Source: Eutreptiella sp. 'Long Island Sound 2002'
Lineage: Eukaryota > Euglenozoa > Euglenophyceae > Eutreptiales > Eutreptiaceae
Assembly: GCA_964036045.1 (NCBI GenBank)
Contig: OZ038379.1
Coordinates: 118,123,104-118,187,103, forward strand
DNA length: 64,000 bases
Direction of reading: 5' to 3'
Part shown: positions 10,103 to 21,377 of the stretch, piece after piece
How the letters are laid out: every line of letters begins with the position of its first letter
Position numbering within the stretch: the stretch's first letter is position 1
Translations under genes and position numbers: made by a program
Notes under the pieces: generated by a model
Told to the model about the DNA's origin: nothing
The model's database searches: none
What the model saw: only the letters and a program-made list of their open reading frames with translations

Positions 10103-13100
10103 CTACTGCCTTGGCAGGTGCAGTGCTGTGGGGTTGCCGGTGATGTGGGCCAGGGCGCGTTGGTGGCCCTTTTTTCCTCCGTCTGGCGCCTGCGTCCGTT
10201 TGTCCCCCGGGACGTGCTGGTGTTGGTCTTTTGGCTGGCGCGGTCCAAGGGTGAGGGACTCTACTCCCTGCAGGGGGATGGCGTGTTCCCTGGACCTGTT
10301 GGGCAGGATGTATATGCCCGGGTCCCCTGGTACAGTGCCCAGGTACATGTTGCCCGTGATGGTGGCAGCCGGGAGCGGTTGGCGCAGGGGCGAGGTGCAA
10401 GGGGTGGAGCAGGGCGGGTCATGGTGCTCACACCGGGGTGGTTGATGCCGTACAGGGTGATGTGTACGGCGAAGGGTCCGATGACGCGCTGGAGTTTGTT
10501 GGGTTGGATGTTCTTGAGGCGCGCGACCGCCTGTGTGTGGGAGCGCCCTTCGCTGATCCACACAGCGTCTGCCCGTGACGCTGCTGGGTTCAGGCAGTCC
10601 GTGATGATGCCTGTGATCGTGCGGTTGTGGGTGGCATCGGACACTCTGGCGGGGGGGGCGCTGATGCGGGGGATGGTGTGGTCGTCGTGGAGGGTGCGGG
10701 CCTTGCGCCTTGCATCGTGTCAGTGCTGGGCCTCCTGCGCGGGGGTGTGTACGCCTGCGTGTTTGGGCTTCCTGTTGGGGCGGTCTGCCGTGTGGAAGGG
10801 GGTGGGCCAGGAGGGGGCCTGATCGAGGGTTGGCTGTGGGAGGTCCCCAAGTGTTGTCCACGTGTATAGGGTGGTCGCGGCGGCACCTTCCGCCTGCATG
10901 GTGTATCGCTCGTCGTGTCGGCGATGGGTGACGAGGACGTTGGGGGCCGTCAGCTCATACACCTGTGTGGTATGGGGGAGGTGGCGGGTGACGGTGATCT
11001 GGGCGGCGTCGTTCTTGCGGGTGGTGGTGTGGGGGATGATGTAGTGGGTCGCCCGTTCGTCGTGGGGGGTGTGCTCCATCGTGTCCAGCTTGAATGGGGG
11101 GTGGAGTGGCTTCAACGATGGGGGATTTTCTTGGGTCTTCGCGTGGGGCGCCACTTTGGTTTCGACCAGGTATTGCGGGCTCCAGGTTTCCGGGGCCCCT
11201 GCCTGGGTGGCTGCCGCTACTGCGTCCTGGAGGAGGGCGGTTGTGTTGGTGTTCAGGGGGGGGGGGGGCTGGTTGGGGGGTGAGGGTGTCGTGGTCTTGA
11301 TATGCCCTCCAAATGGTGTAGCCTCGTTGGGTGTTGCTGTGCGGGGTCTGGGTCTGGGCTTGCTGGATGGATAGTGCGGTCTTGATGTCCTCCGCTGCTT
11401 GTGGGTTTATGGGTGTGGCGTACGCCCATAACCCCAAATGTGTATGCCATGTGTTGCTTGGCCCACTCCTCGTACCGGGTGGAGGGTGTGGTGGGTGTGT
11501 GTGAGCCCTAGGAGGTCCTGGAGGAGGTCCCCACGGATGTCCTCCCACCGTTGCTGCCAGGTGTGTGTGTGGTCGTTGGCGCCGGGGTAGGTGATGACGA
11601 TGGCTTGCCATGGGGTGGGGCCCGGTTGTACCGTCATAGGTGCCGACGATGCTTGCGAGGGTATGTGGACGGCGTGGGTGGGGGCTGCTGTTATGCAGTC
11701 CCCCTCTGTTGGTGTCATGGTGGCATCCCCCTGGACGGTGAGGAGGAGGTAATGGCGGTCTGTCGGTGGTGTCCAGGTGGTGGTGGGTTCGGTGATTGAG
11801 TGGGGGCGGATGGCCTGGAGCCCCGGTGTTATTTCGTCCCACCGGAGCGTGCCGTTGTGGACCGCCCATTCTCGCGGTAGGTTCTGAAACCCGTTGCGGT
11901 CCGGGGTAGTGGGGTGTTGTCGGGGGAGCTCCATTGTGGTGATGGGGTGGGTGAGGGGCTCTGTGCGGGGGCGTTCGTGTGTGGTTGGTGGGGATTGTGC
12001 CTGGGGCATCTCGTCGTCCGGTTGTTGTGGGGCTTTCGGCACTTGGATTTCTGCGCTGATGGTGGCGAAGACGTCTGGGAGGGTGGGGGATGCGGGGGAG
12101 TGGAATGCCGGATCATTCCAGGTGATGTGGTAGCCCGCTGGGTTCTTGGGGTCCTGCTGTATGGTGATGGCGGCGGTGGCGTCGTCTTCAGGTGTCCATC
12201 CGTGCGGATTGTGGTCGAGGGGGTGGAGGGTGATGGTGTGGCGGTGTTTCCAGCTGTGGAGTGCTGGGAGGGCGTCAAGGCCGTGCCTGGTGTCCGCAAG
12301 AGGGCGGGGGTAGGTCTTGGCTGCCGCCTCCAGGAAGGCGTTTATGGTGCCTTTCCAGGTGTCTTCCCAGAGAAGGTCGTCCTCCATGCCCTATTCGTTG
12401 TCGTTCCCTTTCTCCTGCTTCCACCCCTGGAGGGTTGCGTGGTCCGCTGGGAGGTCTCGTCGGACGGATTGGTAGTACTGCTCGGCGTCCATGGGGTGGG
12501 CTAGGGTGCCGGCCAGTGTGGCGTAGATGTCCTTTGGAGGGGGGGGGCGGTGAGGACGTGGCGGCGCGGTCGGGTTCCTTTCGCTTGTGTTCAGCGTTCT
12601 GGTCCGCGGTAGACGCGGGGTGTGTGGAGCGGGGTGGCACGGGGTGGTCGGGCTCCTGCGGTTCCGTGGCTTGCTGCTGGGCTTGTCGGCGCGGGGCCGT
12701 GTATGCCAGTAGGTGTTGGATGGCCCGGAGGACGTCGTAGTCGTCGTCCCACGGGCAGTGGGCTGCAGCGCACGTCCTGTCAGGTGAAGCGGGGGGACGG
12801 TGCGGCTGCGGTGTTGTGGGGCGGTGTACGATGGGGTGGGCGACGTGTGCGGGTGGTGGCGTGCTTGCTCTGCTGTTCCGTTCCCCATGAGCTCCGACCC
12901 TTGGGGTGGTGTGGCGCGTTGCGCCTGTTTGCTCGTGTTCCATGGGGCCCGGGTCCCGGCCGCGGGGCGGTCCGGTGAGGTTTAGTGGGTGTTTGGGGCT
13001 TCTTCTGTGTGGGCTGCTGGTGGGTGGCGTGGTCGGTGCCGCTGATGTAGTGGGAGGTGGTGGTGATGTTGGTGGTGAGGGCGGTGTGGGTGTTGTTGTG

Positions 13101-13126
13101 GGTGATTGCGCCGCTGGCAGTGCCAT
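10103..13126 (-). pseudogene. Locus A: unknown conserved protein, frameshifted copy
   Basis: Minus-strand pieces in several frames line up in order with the locus B protein (61,690-63,999). Matched landmarks, A/B: SWKHRHTITLH/SWRWGHEVTLH, LLLTVQGDA/LLLTLEGEA, WQAIVITYPG/WHVVIVRLPTG, RGYTIW/KGYTLW, NVLVTHR/KVIVTHN, TLYTWTTLG/TIYTFTTYPG, GPFAVHIT/GPFTVYAV. The Pro/Thr-rich upstream part (13,126-12,540) includes an acidic helix, DDDYDVLRAIQHLL. Defects are a frameshift near 12,535, TAG at 12,391, a frame change near 11,450 and again near 11,150, and TGA at 10,720 where locus B reads Leu. A further protein-like segment (GNMYLGTVPGDPGIYILPN) follows at about 10,330-10,270, beyond where the B copy leaves the window. 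I recognise no family. The Trp/His/Thr-rich composition with alternating short hydrophobic strands suggests a mostly beta protein. Confidence 0.6.
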
Positions 13127-15212
13127 TCGTGAGGGCAGTATAGGCGTTAGTGTAGGTGGGGGTGGTGCAGGGCTCGTGTTAGTTGACGGTGAAGTTGGTT
13201 GGTCAGCCGATCACTGTTGTCGCTGTCGCTGTAGCCGGTGGTGCTCCTGCCTCTGGTGGTGTCGGTGATGCTGATGGTGAGGGTGGTGGTTCGGTTGGTG
13301 ATGGCGAGGGTGCTGTTGGTGACGTAACGGGCGGTGGTGTTGCCGGTGGCGTCGATGGTGAGGGTGTTGTCTCTGGCCGTTGGGGGCGTAACGTATCAGG
13401 GCCGGATGTGACGGTGGTGGTGAGGGTGCTGTAAATGACACGCCGGGTGGTGGGGCCGATGTCGCCGGTGGTGGAGGTGTGTTAGGTGTTGTGGTGGTGA
13501 GCGTGTTGTCAGCGACTGTGGGGGTGTCGCGGGTGGTGTACTGGTTGATGGCGGTGGAGCTGTTCTTGGTTTGTGGGTAGACCCCGTCCGGTGATCGTGG
13601 TGCTGGTGGTGTGACGTTGAGGCCGTTGGTGATGCCAGGCTCCTGGCGTTGCGTGGGGTGGTGGTGGCGCTGGTGAGCGCAGGTGGTGCCTTGGGTGGTG
13701 GTGCCGGTGGGGACGGCGTTGCCAATGACGGCACGGGCGAGTGTGCTGCTGGTGATGCCAATGGCGTGGCCGCGGTGGTGGCAGTGATGTGGACGTTAGT
13801 TCATCGAGGTTGGTGGCGGTGATGGCGAGGGCGCTGTTGGTGTCTTCCCGGGTGTCGGTGACACCGATGGTGGGGCGGCGTGGGTGTCGCACGTATCGGT
13901 GGTTGGCGTCGTAGGCGATGTTGATGGTAGGTGCTGCTTCTGGGTGTGGGTCCGGGTGCGGGGGGTCTTTGGGCTGTTGTGGGCGCTATGGGCCGGCTTT
14001 CCTGCTGGTGTTGATCATCGTCGTCTGGCCCTGTCGGTGTTGGCCGGCCCTTCCTGGCAGAGGGTGATATCGCTAGTCGGGTTACCGCTGGTGTTGCTGC
14101 AGGGTTTGGGTGTAGGTGTGGTTTAGGGTGTGGTGTTGGCGTCGTTGGTGGCTGGCGCCGACGGTGGGTGGTGTGACTGGTGGTTGTGGCGCTGGTGACA
14201 GTGGTGATGGAGGTGTTGGTTGTTGGTGAGCCTGCCGTCGCCGGTGTTTCGGTTGGTGCTGGTGATGGTGCCGCTGGCTGTGTAGATGGCGGGGGGTGTA
14301 GGCTATGCCGCTGTTGTTCGTGCGAGGGGGAATGGGATGGGGGACCCGTATTCAGGTGATGGTGCCGCCGGTGGCACGGTTAGTGAGGGTGATGTGGGCA
14401 TCGGTTGATGGTGCTGCTTGCGGTGGTATTGCTGAGGGCGGTGTAGGTGACGGGCTGGGGGTGGTATGGTTGGTGTGGTGCTGGTGGCGACACCGGTGTG
14501 GGCGTTGTGGGTGGTCAATCCGGGCGTGAGATCGCGCTTGGGTGCTCCTGGGTGTGGGCCCTCGCCACTCCTGGCGGAGGGCTTGTTGCGCATTTGTGGT
14601 TGGCTGGTTTGCCGGTCTTGGCGGTGTTGGCCGCCTCTGGTGTCTGGGCAGGCCCTCGCCAATCATGGCGGGGGGCGAAGGTATTGTCGATGCCGGTGAT
14701 GTTCGCGGTTGCAGGTGGTTAACCGGGCTATGCCACCGGTGAGGTTGGTGCAATTGTTGTCGTTGCGAGCGGCGTCATGGTTGATGCCGCCTGTGAGGGT
14801 GGTGTTGGTGACGGTTCGGCTGATGCCGTTGGTGTGGGCTGTGCGGATGTTGTGTCAGGTGTTGGTGGCGTTCGTGACGCTGATGATGATGTTGGTGTCA
14901 GTGGGGCTCCGGGTGTCGGCGTTGTTGGTGACGTTGCTTGTGGTGTTTTGGCGGTTGGTGCCGTTGGTGGTGCTCCGATGGTGAGGGTGCCGGGGGCGCT
15001 GAATGCGGTTCCCCGATGTCGGGGTATCTCCTCGCCACTCCTGGCGGAGGGTGCCGCTGGTGTTGGTGCTGGTGAGGGTGGTGGATGTGATGGTGTTTTT
15101 GATGTTGTTGGTGCTGCCTGGGGTGGTCGTTTGGGATGCTCCGGGTGATGTCCATGCTGCTGGCGGTGATGCCGATGGCGAGGGTGTTGTAGGTAGCTGA
15201 TGTGCCGCTCTG
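13127..15212 (-). repeat. Degenerate coding-like repeat array, locus A part 1 (ITYNTLTIG motif)
   Basis: G/T-rich DNA built from diverged copies of a motif whose minus-strand translation approximates (I/V)TYN(T/A)L(T/A)IG, followed by Thr/Asn/Ser-rich residues. Clear copies lie near 15,160-15,195 (SATYNTLAIG), 14,427 (VTYTALS) and 13,345 (NTLTID). The frames are broken many times. Alternating TLTI-type strands with Asn/Thr turns resemble a beta-solenoid repeat, which is inference. It lies directly upstream of the unknown protein on the same strand, as in locus B. Hairpin minisatellite cores (GCCACTCCTGGCGGAGG) are scattered through it at about 14,566 and 15,033. Confidence 0.6.
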
Positions 15213-15222
15213 TGGTGCCGCT
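15213..15222. repeat. Target-site duplication, left copy (LINE)
   Basis: TGGTGCCGCT, repeated exactly at 23,593-23,602. Array sequence lies to its left and LINE sequence to its right. The motif resembles array sequence, so a chance match on this side is possible. Confidence 0.6.
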
Positions 15223-16147
15223 CGCAGGGGGCTGCAGGGGTTGTCAGATGCCCAGTTAACGGGACGTGGCCAGCTCTGGTTAGTTCTGCATTACCCCGCC
15301 AGCCCGGACCAAGATGGCACCTGAATCCGTCGGGGCAGCTATCTCTGTTTGAGATGGTGTGTGCGGAAAACATAGGAGCCACCCCCCCTTCCCCCCCCAA
15401 GAACCCAACACCCAAAGAGTAAAGTAACAGCTAACAGTTCGGTTCTCTCAGTTGTTCCCTCACTTCTCCCGCTCTTCCCAGCCCCCCCCCCCCCTTCTGC
15501 CAGTGTACAGGAATGATGGATCTGAGAGTCTCTGCAACGGGCACCATGAGGTTTAACTGGGTGCAAACTGCTCAGGAAGTGCGGGTGCACATCGTCCCCA
15601 GTGTCGTGCAGGGAAAAATTTAATTGACAGTATCCCCAGAACGGTTGCCTGTGAGATAGCTATATAACGCACAGAATTCCTTTCGTCCCAACCGAATCCT
15701 GCAATGAGCAAAGTCTGGGGCCCCTCTAGCTGTGCTTTGGGCCGATGCCCATCGCTTGCCCAGCTTAGGAGGCGAGCTCCTGACGGTGCAAGCACCCTGC
15801 TGATCACTGCGGTGTGGCGATCCTCTGGACTGGTCAGTCTGTCGAGTGATCGCCGGCGCTGGTGCATCGTAAATGCAGGTGCACATTGGCCTCATTTCCT
15901 AACCGGTGACAGTTCCTCCAGAATGGTATACATCGATGCACTGAAGTCCGTCTTCCCCCAACTGATTGTTTGATCGCAGGGTGGAACTAGAAAATTCCAC
16001 TGACAGTGACCTACCTCCGGCTGGGACCAGTCCCTCTGGCAGCGGGCCCGAGAGCCCTGAGTAACAGTTTCCGCTGGCTGGACCTATCCTCTGGTGTGCA
16101 CGTTTGTCTACCCGACTGGCTATGTGCTGCCTTTCAGTGATTCTACC
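15223..16147 (+). other. LINE 5' untranslated region
   Basis: 925 bp with no supported frame. It contains C-rich runs at 15,380-15,400 and 15,480-15,495. ORF1 could begin a little earlier in the same frame, at a GTG (16,094), but the first in-frame ATG is at 16,148. An internal promoter is expected in the 5' part of an autonomous LINE; no element is recognisable. Confidence 0.6.
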
Positions 16148-18298
16148 ATGAGCATGGAAGAACTTCGTCGGAACCTCCGTGTTGAGGATGTGCTGCATAT
16201 CAACCGGGTGGAGGACGCAGAGTCAGGACTGCTGTTGGTGGTCCTGCATGAGAAGCAAGAGATCTCAGGGGTCAAGGTCGACAATTATGTGAACTCATTT
16301 CCACTGATGTACTCTGTCCTGCAAGGCAGGATGTCGCCCAACACCGACCTCTCTCTGCTTATTGCCAGGTACTCCCAGTACTCATGGCTGACCTTCGGTG
16401 AGGTGCTGCAGCAAGTCGCCCAAATGCTGTCAACGGCCACCAAAAGTGACATTCAGCGTATGGTAGCCGAGATTCTGAGCCTAGTGGTGGCTAAGGATGT
16501 GGCCGACAGTTTGCGCAAGAAGCTTGGTTCCAAGCCAGAAATGATTGTCGACCTCCTCAATGGCGAAGTGGCTGCAGTGGACAAAGGCAGGGTCCTGATT
16601 GGGTGCCTGTGGTTCCACCTGGCAGTTGCCAGATGGGTGGCGAAGCGAAATGGCAAAGACCTTTCTTGGCACCTCGCAGTTCAGCCGGACCAACCCGTGC
16701 CTGTTGACACCTTCGTGACCGAGCCCAAGCTGCAGGCATCTCTGGCAGGGTGCTGGCCCAAGCCGGAAGCTCCAATCCCGAGTGTGGCAGCCACTATGAA
16801 CCCAGACCAACCAAAGCGCCCGGAAGAAGACCCGTCGGGCTCCAATTCTTCAAGAGGGCCTGCCAGCCCTGAAACGGGAGTCCCTACAGCAGAGGCCGAA
16901 TCCCTGACCATGGCAGACGTCCTCAAGAAGGTGGTCGCAGCAGTGGAGGACGTCCCGAAGGACAAAGTGCCTATGGCAACAGGGCACCTTGAGACCCTAT
17001 TATCCAGCTTCGAGTCCACGCAAGGACTGACGATCATTATGAAGAGGATTACGGACGCAGCACAGCTCTCCTCATGCCTCAGCAGCTTTGCGTGGCCGAT
17101 TGGGGCGGAGAACGTCAAGGTGAGGGCGATGCTGCTGGCCTGGCTGATTTACCTTCAGACATCAGGAGCAACAGAGGCGAATCCCGCAGCAAAGTCCAAA
17201 TATCTTTCTGAAATTCTTACCATCCTGCACAAAGCCAACTCAGCCACAGAAAGAGGGCTGAACTGGCCAGATCAGGCTTGTCAATTTGCAGTCGGGCTGC
17301 TGGCGATCTGAGAGGAAGCGGCCAAGGTCTTCCCAGTTGAGAAAGTGAAGGACTGGCCCACCTTTGCTGACGCAATCATCTGAGCACTATCAGTCTTCAG
17401 TCAAGCACCCCAACTGCGCGCGCTAGTAGATCTAGCCAGGAAGGTTACAGTCTCAGGCGATAAGCCCTCCTGGGCTGCAGATGTGCTAAAGGAGCTGCAG
17501 GCCTCCCTCGGTGGTCCTGCCAAGGCAACTAATGCTAGTCTCGTGATGAGGTCGGGTTTGGCTGAGAGCGATCGAACTCTGGTGAAAGTATCCCTTGATG
17601 GGACAGGGACAGTGCCGTGGCCTGTGTTCCTCACGGCGGTGTCTGTGTTTGTCAGGTGTAATGTTCCGGCCCTGGCCTCGGCAGAGTCCCAGAAAAGCAA
17701 AGGCCGCTGCGTGCATCAACTCACAGTTAGAGTGCCCACGAGTCAGCTGCAGGCAGTAGCGAAACACAGAAAGAAATGGCAGCTTCCCATAGGGGCCGGC
17801 TCCACGGTCACCATGGAAATTCTCGAGAACCCGCTGAATCCCCCCAAAACCCTCCCATCCTACCACAACATGTCAGCTCTCTGGGCTTCGAGTGAGGTGC
17901 AGCAATCACCGACGGAGCCGAGCAAGGGCAGTAAAGGAGGTAAAAGTGGCAAGCAAGGGTGGGACTCCTGGGCCTGGGACAACAGGTCCACCTGGGAACG
18001 CCAGTGGGAGCGTCCCTGGGAACGGCAGTCATGGGGAAAAGGTCCCTCACACAAGCCCCCCTCGCTGTATAATGACAGGCCCTCTAAGAGACAGAGGCGA
18101 GACCCTCCGAATCGCAGCCCATCGCCTGCAGGTCCAGAGGATAGGCCTCGCAGGAGTGACAGTCGAGCCTCCCAACAGTCAGTACCAAGGTACGACAGAC
18201 CACAACACTCAGGTTCACGTCATGTGGACAGGGCTCTGGAGGGATCTGCTGCCACTCACCAAGATGGCGATGGCTGGAGAGGTCCCGGGAACCTGTGA
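16148..18298 (+). pseudogene. LINE ORF1-type protein
   Basis: The ATG at 16,148 has a favourable context (CTACCATGAG). One frame is open to 18,298 except for TGA at 17,309 and 17,381, so about 716 codons. The N-terminal half is helical and acidic (MSMEELRRNLRVEDVLHI), with a second helical block after a Ser/Pro/Glu linker (MADVLKKVVAAVEDV). The C-terminal 130 residues are rich in Trp, Arg and Ser (RQWERPWERQSWGKG, then Arg-Ser/Pro motifs), a composition typical of nucleic-acid binding. I see no RRM or CCHC signature. As the first ORF of a LINE it probably packages the RNA; this comes from position and composition. Translation past 18,298 continues in the same frame into the next ORF. Confidence 0.65.
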
Positions 18299-20437
18299 TG
18301 TCCTCCCAATGTTCCCAGCCTGTCGACTGTCCCCCTGCTCCCAGCAGCCGTCATTACAGGCTTTATGTCAGTGAAACGGTCCGAACGTGTGGCTGATGCT
18401 GTGGCAGACGTTTTTTCTTGGGCCACAGAGTTACTGAAGTCACTGCCAGAGCAGCCGGTACTGTCAAGTGGTGTTGCCGGGGCATGTAGTCTCTGTGGAA
18501 CATTTTTCCACAATTTCAGCGAATTCTGCCCTGAGTGTGGCTCGGGTAACCGAACGAGTCTCAAGGGCTGGACAGTGGAGTGTATCCCCTCAGTGGTTAC
18601 GAAATCGGTATGCAGGAGCCTTGATCTTGCCAAAAGCATAGTGGACGGTATGCCTAGACAACACTTAAGGTGGGCAGTGCAGCTAGTGAGAGACTGGGCT
18701 TCTCTACTCTGCTCACTGTCGCACAGGCTCTGGAGTTGTGCGGTGCCCCCCCCCGTCTTGGTCTCTTCCCATCTCTGTGTGTGGGTGATCTCTAAACCTA
18801 CCTGGACCAGTCCTAGCCAGACTGGTGTCTCTCAGTCCGGTCTTGCAGTGGCTGGAGTCTCCACGGTTGGAGAGATCTGGCACGAGACGTCCAGGTGTCC
18901 GCTGATTCTAGGGCTGGGTTGCCGTAGTTGTCAGCAGCCCCTTTTATTCTCATGCGAGGTCAGCCTGCCCTTTGACTGGAGTGTAAGTGTAGCGAAAGCA
19001 GTCTGCGTGTCCCTAGCACGTATTTCCCCGACCAAGGAACAGGCCAGCCGGTCCGTCATCTTTCATGGCAGTATCACACTGCATGATACGTTGCTGGTTT
19101 CGGCTGGAAAGCGCATATCCTGCTCGCATCAGCCGGCTGAGGAGCCATGGACAGGCCTCTTTGTTGTGCCAGCACGTCAGGAGGAACCCCCCTCCCATCA
19201 ACAGCTAGAACCGCAGACAGAGTCTAAGGCTATAACTTTTATGACATTGAACTGTGGTGGAGCCATGAGAAAAATTCCTGACGTCATCTCCCTTGCCGAG
19301 AGTTAAGGTGCAGACGCAGTGGCGCTGCAGGAACTATGGGAAGGCTTCGATCCTTCAGATTCTTTTGGGACCAGGTACTGTGTAGTATATGACGAAGTGC
19401 GTGAGAGAGCGGCAGGACTGTGTATTTTGCTGTTGTATAGGCTGGTTGAATTGTCTGGTGGAGTGACCAGTATCAGGCGACACTCAGTAGAGGACGCCTT
19501 AATCGTAGAGCTCTCCTTGGCATCTGGGGGAGTTCTGGAATTTGCCAATATCTACTTGAGGCCAGGGCAGGATCTCGAAGTTTGGAAGCACATCCAAACT
19601 CTTGTGGCCAAACACAAGCCAAAAAAAGGGGAAATCATGGTATTGGGTGGTGACTTCAATGAACGTTTGTCTGGTCACAGTCATGGCAGAGTGGCCAGAG
19701 CCCTGGCCGCCTCAGGGTGTTGGTCTTTCCTCCATGTGCCCTACCAGCTTGGTCAGTGTACCAACTTAGTAGTGCGAAGTGGTAGTCTCTCTCAGAGGGA
19801 AATAGACTTTGTCCTCATCCCAGTTGATTCAGGTCTGCAGCTAATGGCCAAGGCAGTTGTGCCTGGAGTCAGCACCCATGGTGCAGTGGTGTGTGAGTTC
19901 TCCCTGCCAGAGAATTTTCACTACGTAAAAAACGGGAGTCTCAAGAAATTCAATTTCAGAAAGGCCAGCCCTACCTCAGTGACTAGGCTTGCAGCTCATG
20001 CCTTCCTGTTTCTGTGGCTCGGGTGGGTGCATGAACTACACCCCGACGCAATCCTGGAGGGCTATCATGAACTTGCCAGGGGCTTCATCCCCCCCCACGT
20101 CGGCAGGGTTGAGGGTTTCGAAGCAGACGTCCTCAGGCGTCAGGAAGTCAAGGCCCTTCTGGGCGACGCAGTGGCTGCGGAACGCGTCAAAAAATGGAAA
20201 CAGCAGCAGAGGGACCAAGCGTGCACAAATAACCTAGGTCTCCCAGCCTCGCTGGCTGGTGGAGTGGCAGTGACGGGTCTCACCTCGAAATTCTTCAAGC
20301 AGAAGAAATCATCCTTCAAAGTGGTGGCCCAAGTGAGTCGTGACGGGAAAGTGTTCTGCACCTCCCCCCAGGAATTCAAAACAGAGGCCAGGAAGCAGGC
20401 CATGGAACTGTACTCGCTGAGGCATCTCCCGAATTGA
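18299..20437 (+). pseudogene. LINE ORF2 5' half: zinc ribbon and APE-like endonuclease
   Basis: The same frame as ORF1 after a TGA at 18,296. A zinc-ribbon-like pair (CSLCGTFF...CPECGSG) lies at about 18,490-18,550. The endonuclease begins with MTLNCGG at about 19,240, then AVALQELW (19,317), NIYLRPG (19,545), GGDFNE (19,645), REIDFVL (19,800) and STHGAVV (19,870). These are the order and catalytic-type residues (Asn, Glu, Asp-Asn, Asp, His) of the exonuclease-endonuclease-phosphatase fold that nicks target DNA in LINEs. An in-frame TAA (19,304-19,306) cuts it between the first two motifs. The frame ends at 20,437, where homologous sequence continues in another frame. Confidence 0.85.
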
Positions 20438-21369
20438 CAGCTGCTCTCCTGCCATGCCCCCCCAGGTGCGTCTACGACCGTTCCTTTCCGACAGATGACC
20501 TGTTGATGTCTGACTGGAGCCTGTATTGTAGTGTGCGATCTCCCTTCCCGTCTCAACTAGCGCTGGAGGTGTTGGGGTCTGCTTCCTGCAGTGCCCCCAT
20601 ATCCCGAGAGGAGTGGGACCGCCAATGCAGAAAAGGGGGGTCAGAGGCCAACTCCAGGGACGAGTTCCCTAATGCCGTAGTAAGATTGCTCAGCGGCTTT
20701 GCCACTGAAGTGGTTCTGCAGTGGTCCAGACAGCTCAGGACAGGCGTACAAAGTTTTTTCCTGCATGCGGCACTACATCTGTGCTTACTCAAAAAAGAGC
20801 CTTATTGGCTTATAAGAAACAGCAGGCCCATCATTCTGGAGCCTGATATAAAGAGAAAAGAATCATCAGTGATGTTTCAGAGGTTCATGTCCCGTGGAGA
20901 GGCAACGGGTTTCATACCACCGTGGACATTTTCCTACAGAAAGGAAGTTACCCCCCTTTTTCTCGCCATCCTGGTGCGCTGGTTTACCGCGTACTGGGCG
21001 CTGAACAACGTACACATATACTGTGGCGACTGGGACGAGAGCAACGCTTTCTGTAACATCTCCGGCCCCAGTCTCTCAGAAGTCCTGCAGATAAACCCCT
21101 CCCTGGACGTGGGTGAGTGGGTGGACTGGTTTTTTCTCTTCCTTACAGGTTTTCCTGCAGACCACGTACGGGCTGGCGCCGCCGTACAGGCTGAGACAGG
21201 GAGGAAACAGGGAGACAGCATGGGGGTCGGATCGTACATGATACCCAGAATCCTGAGGTCTCTGGCGCTGTACCGCAAGGTTCGAGCGCCTGAGCATCCG
21301 GGTCTCCCAGGTGTAAGAATCCCCGAGCTGATTTTTTCAGAGGATGGCAGGTTATTTGGCTTGAACTAA
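20434..21369 (+). pseudogene. LINE reverse transcriptase, fingers-palm part
   Basis: The frame has shifted by one relative to the endonuclease. Motifs include PIILEPDIKRKESSVM (fingers), GDWDESNAFCNI (palm motif A, catalytic Asp), and GRKQGDSMGVGSYMIPRI (motif B, the usual QGDxxS region). The catalytic YxDD box appears as IFSED at 21,331-21,345, so the first Asp is Glu here. This copy then ends at a TAA (21,367), and the rest of RT lies in the next frame. The enzyme would copy the element RNA at the nicked target. Confidence 0.8.
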
Positions 21370-21377
21370 GCAGATTT

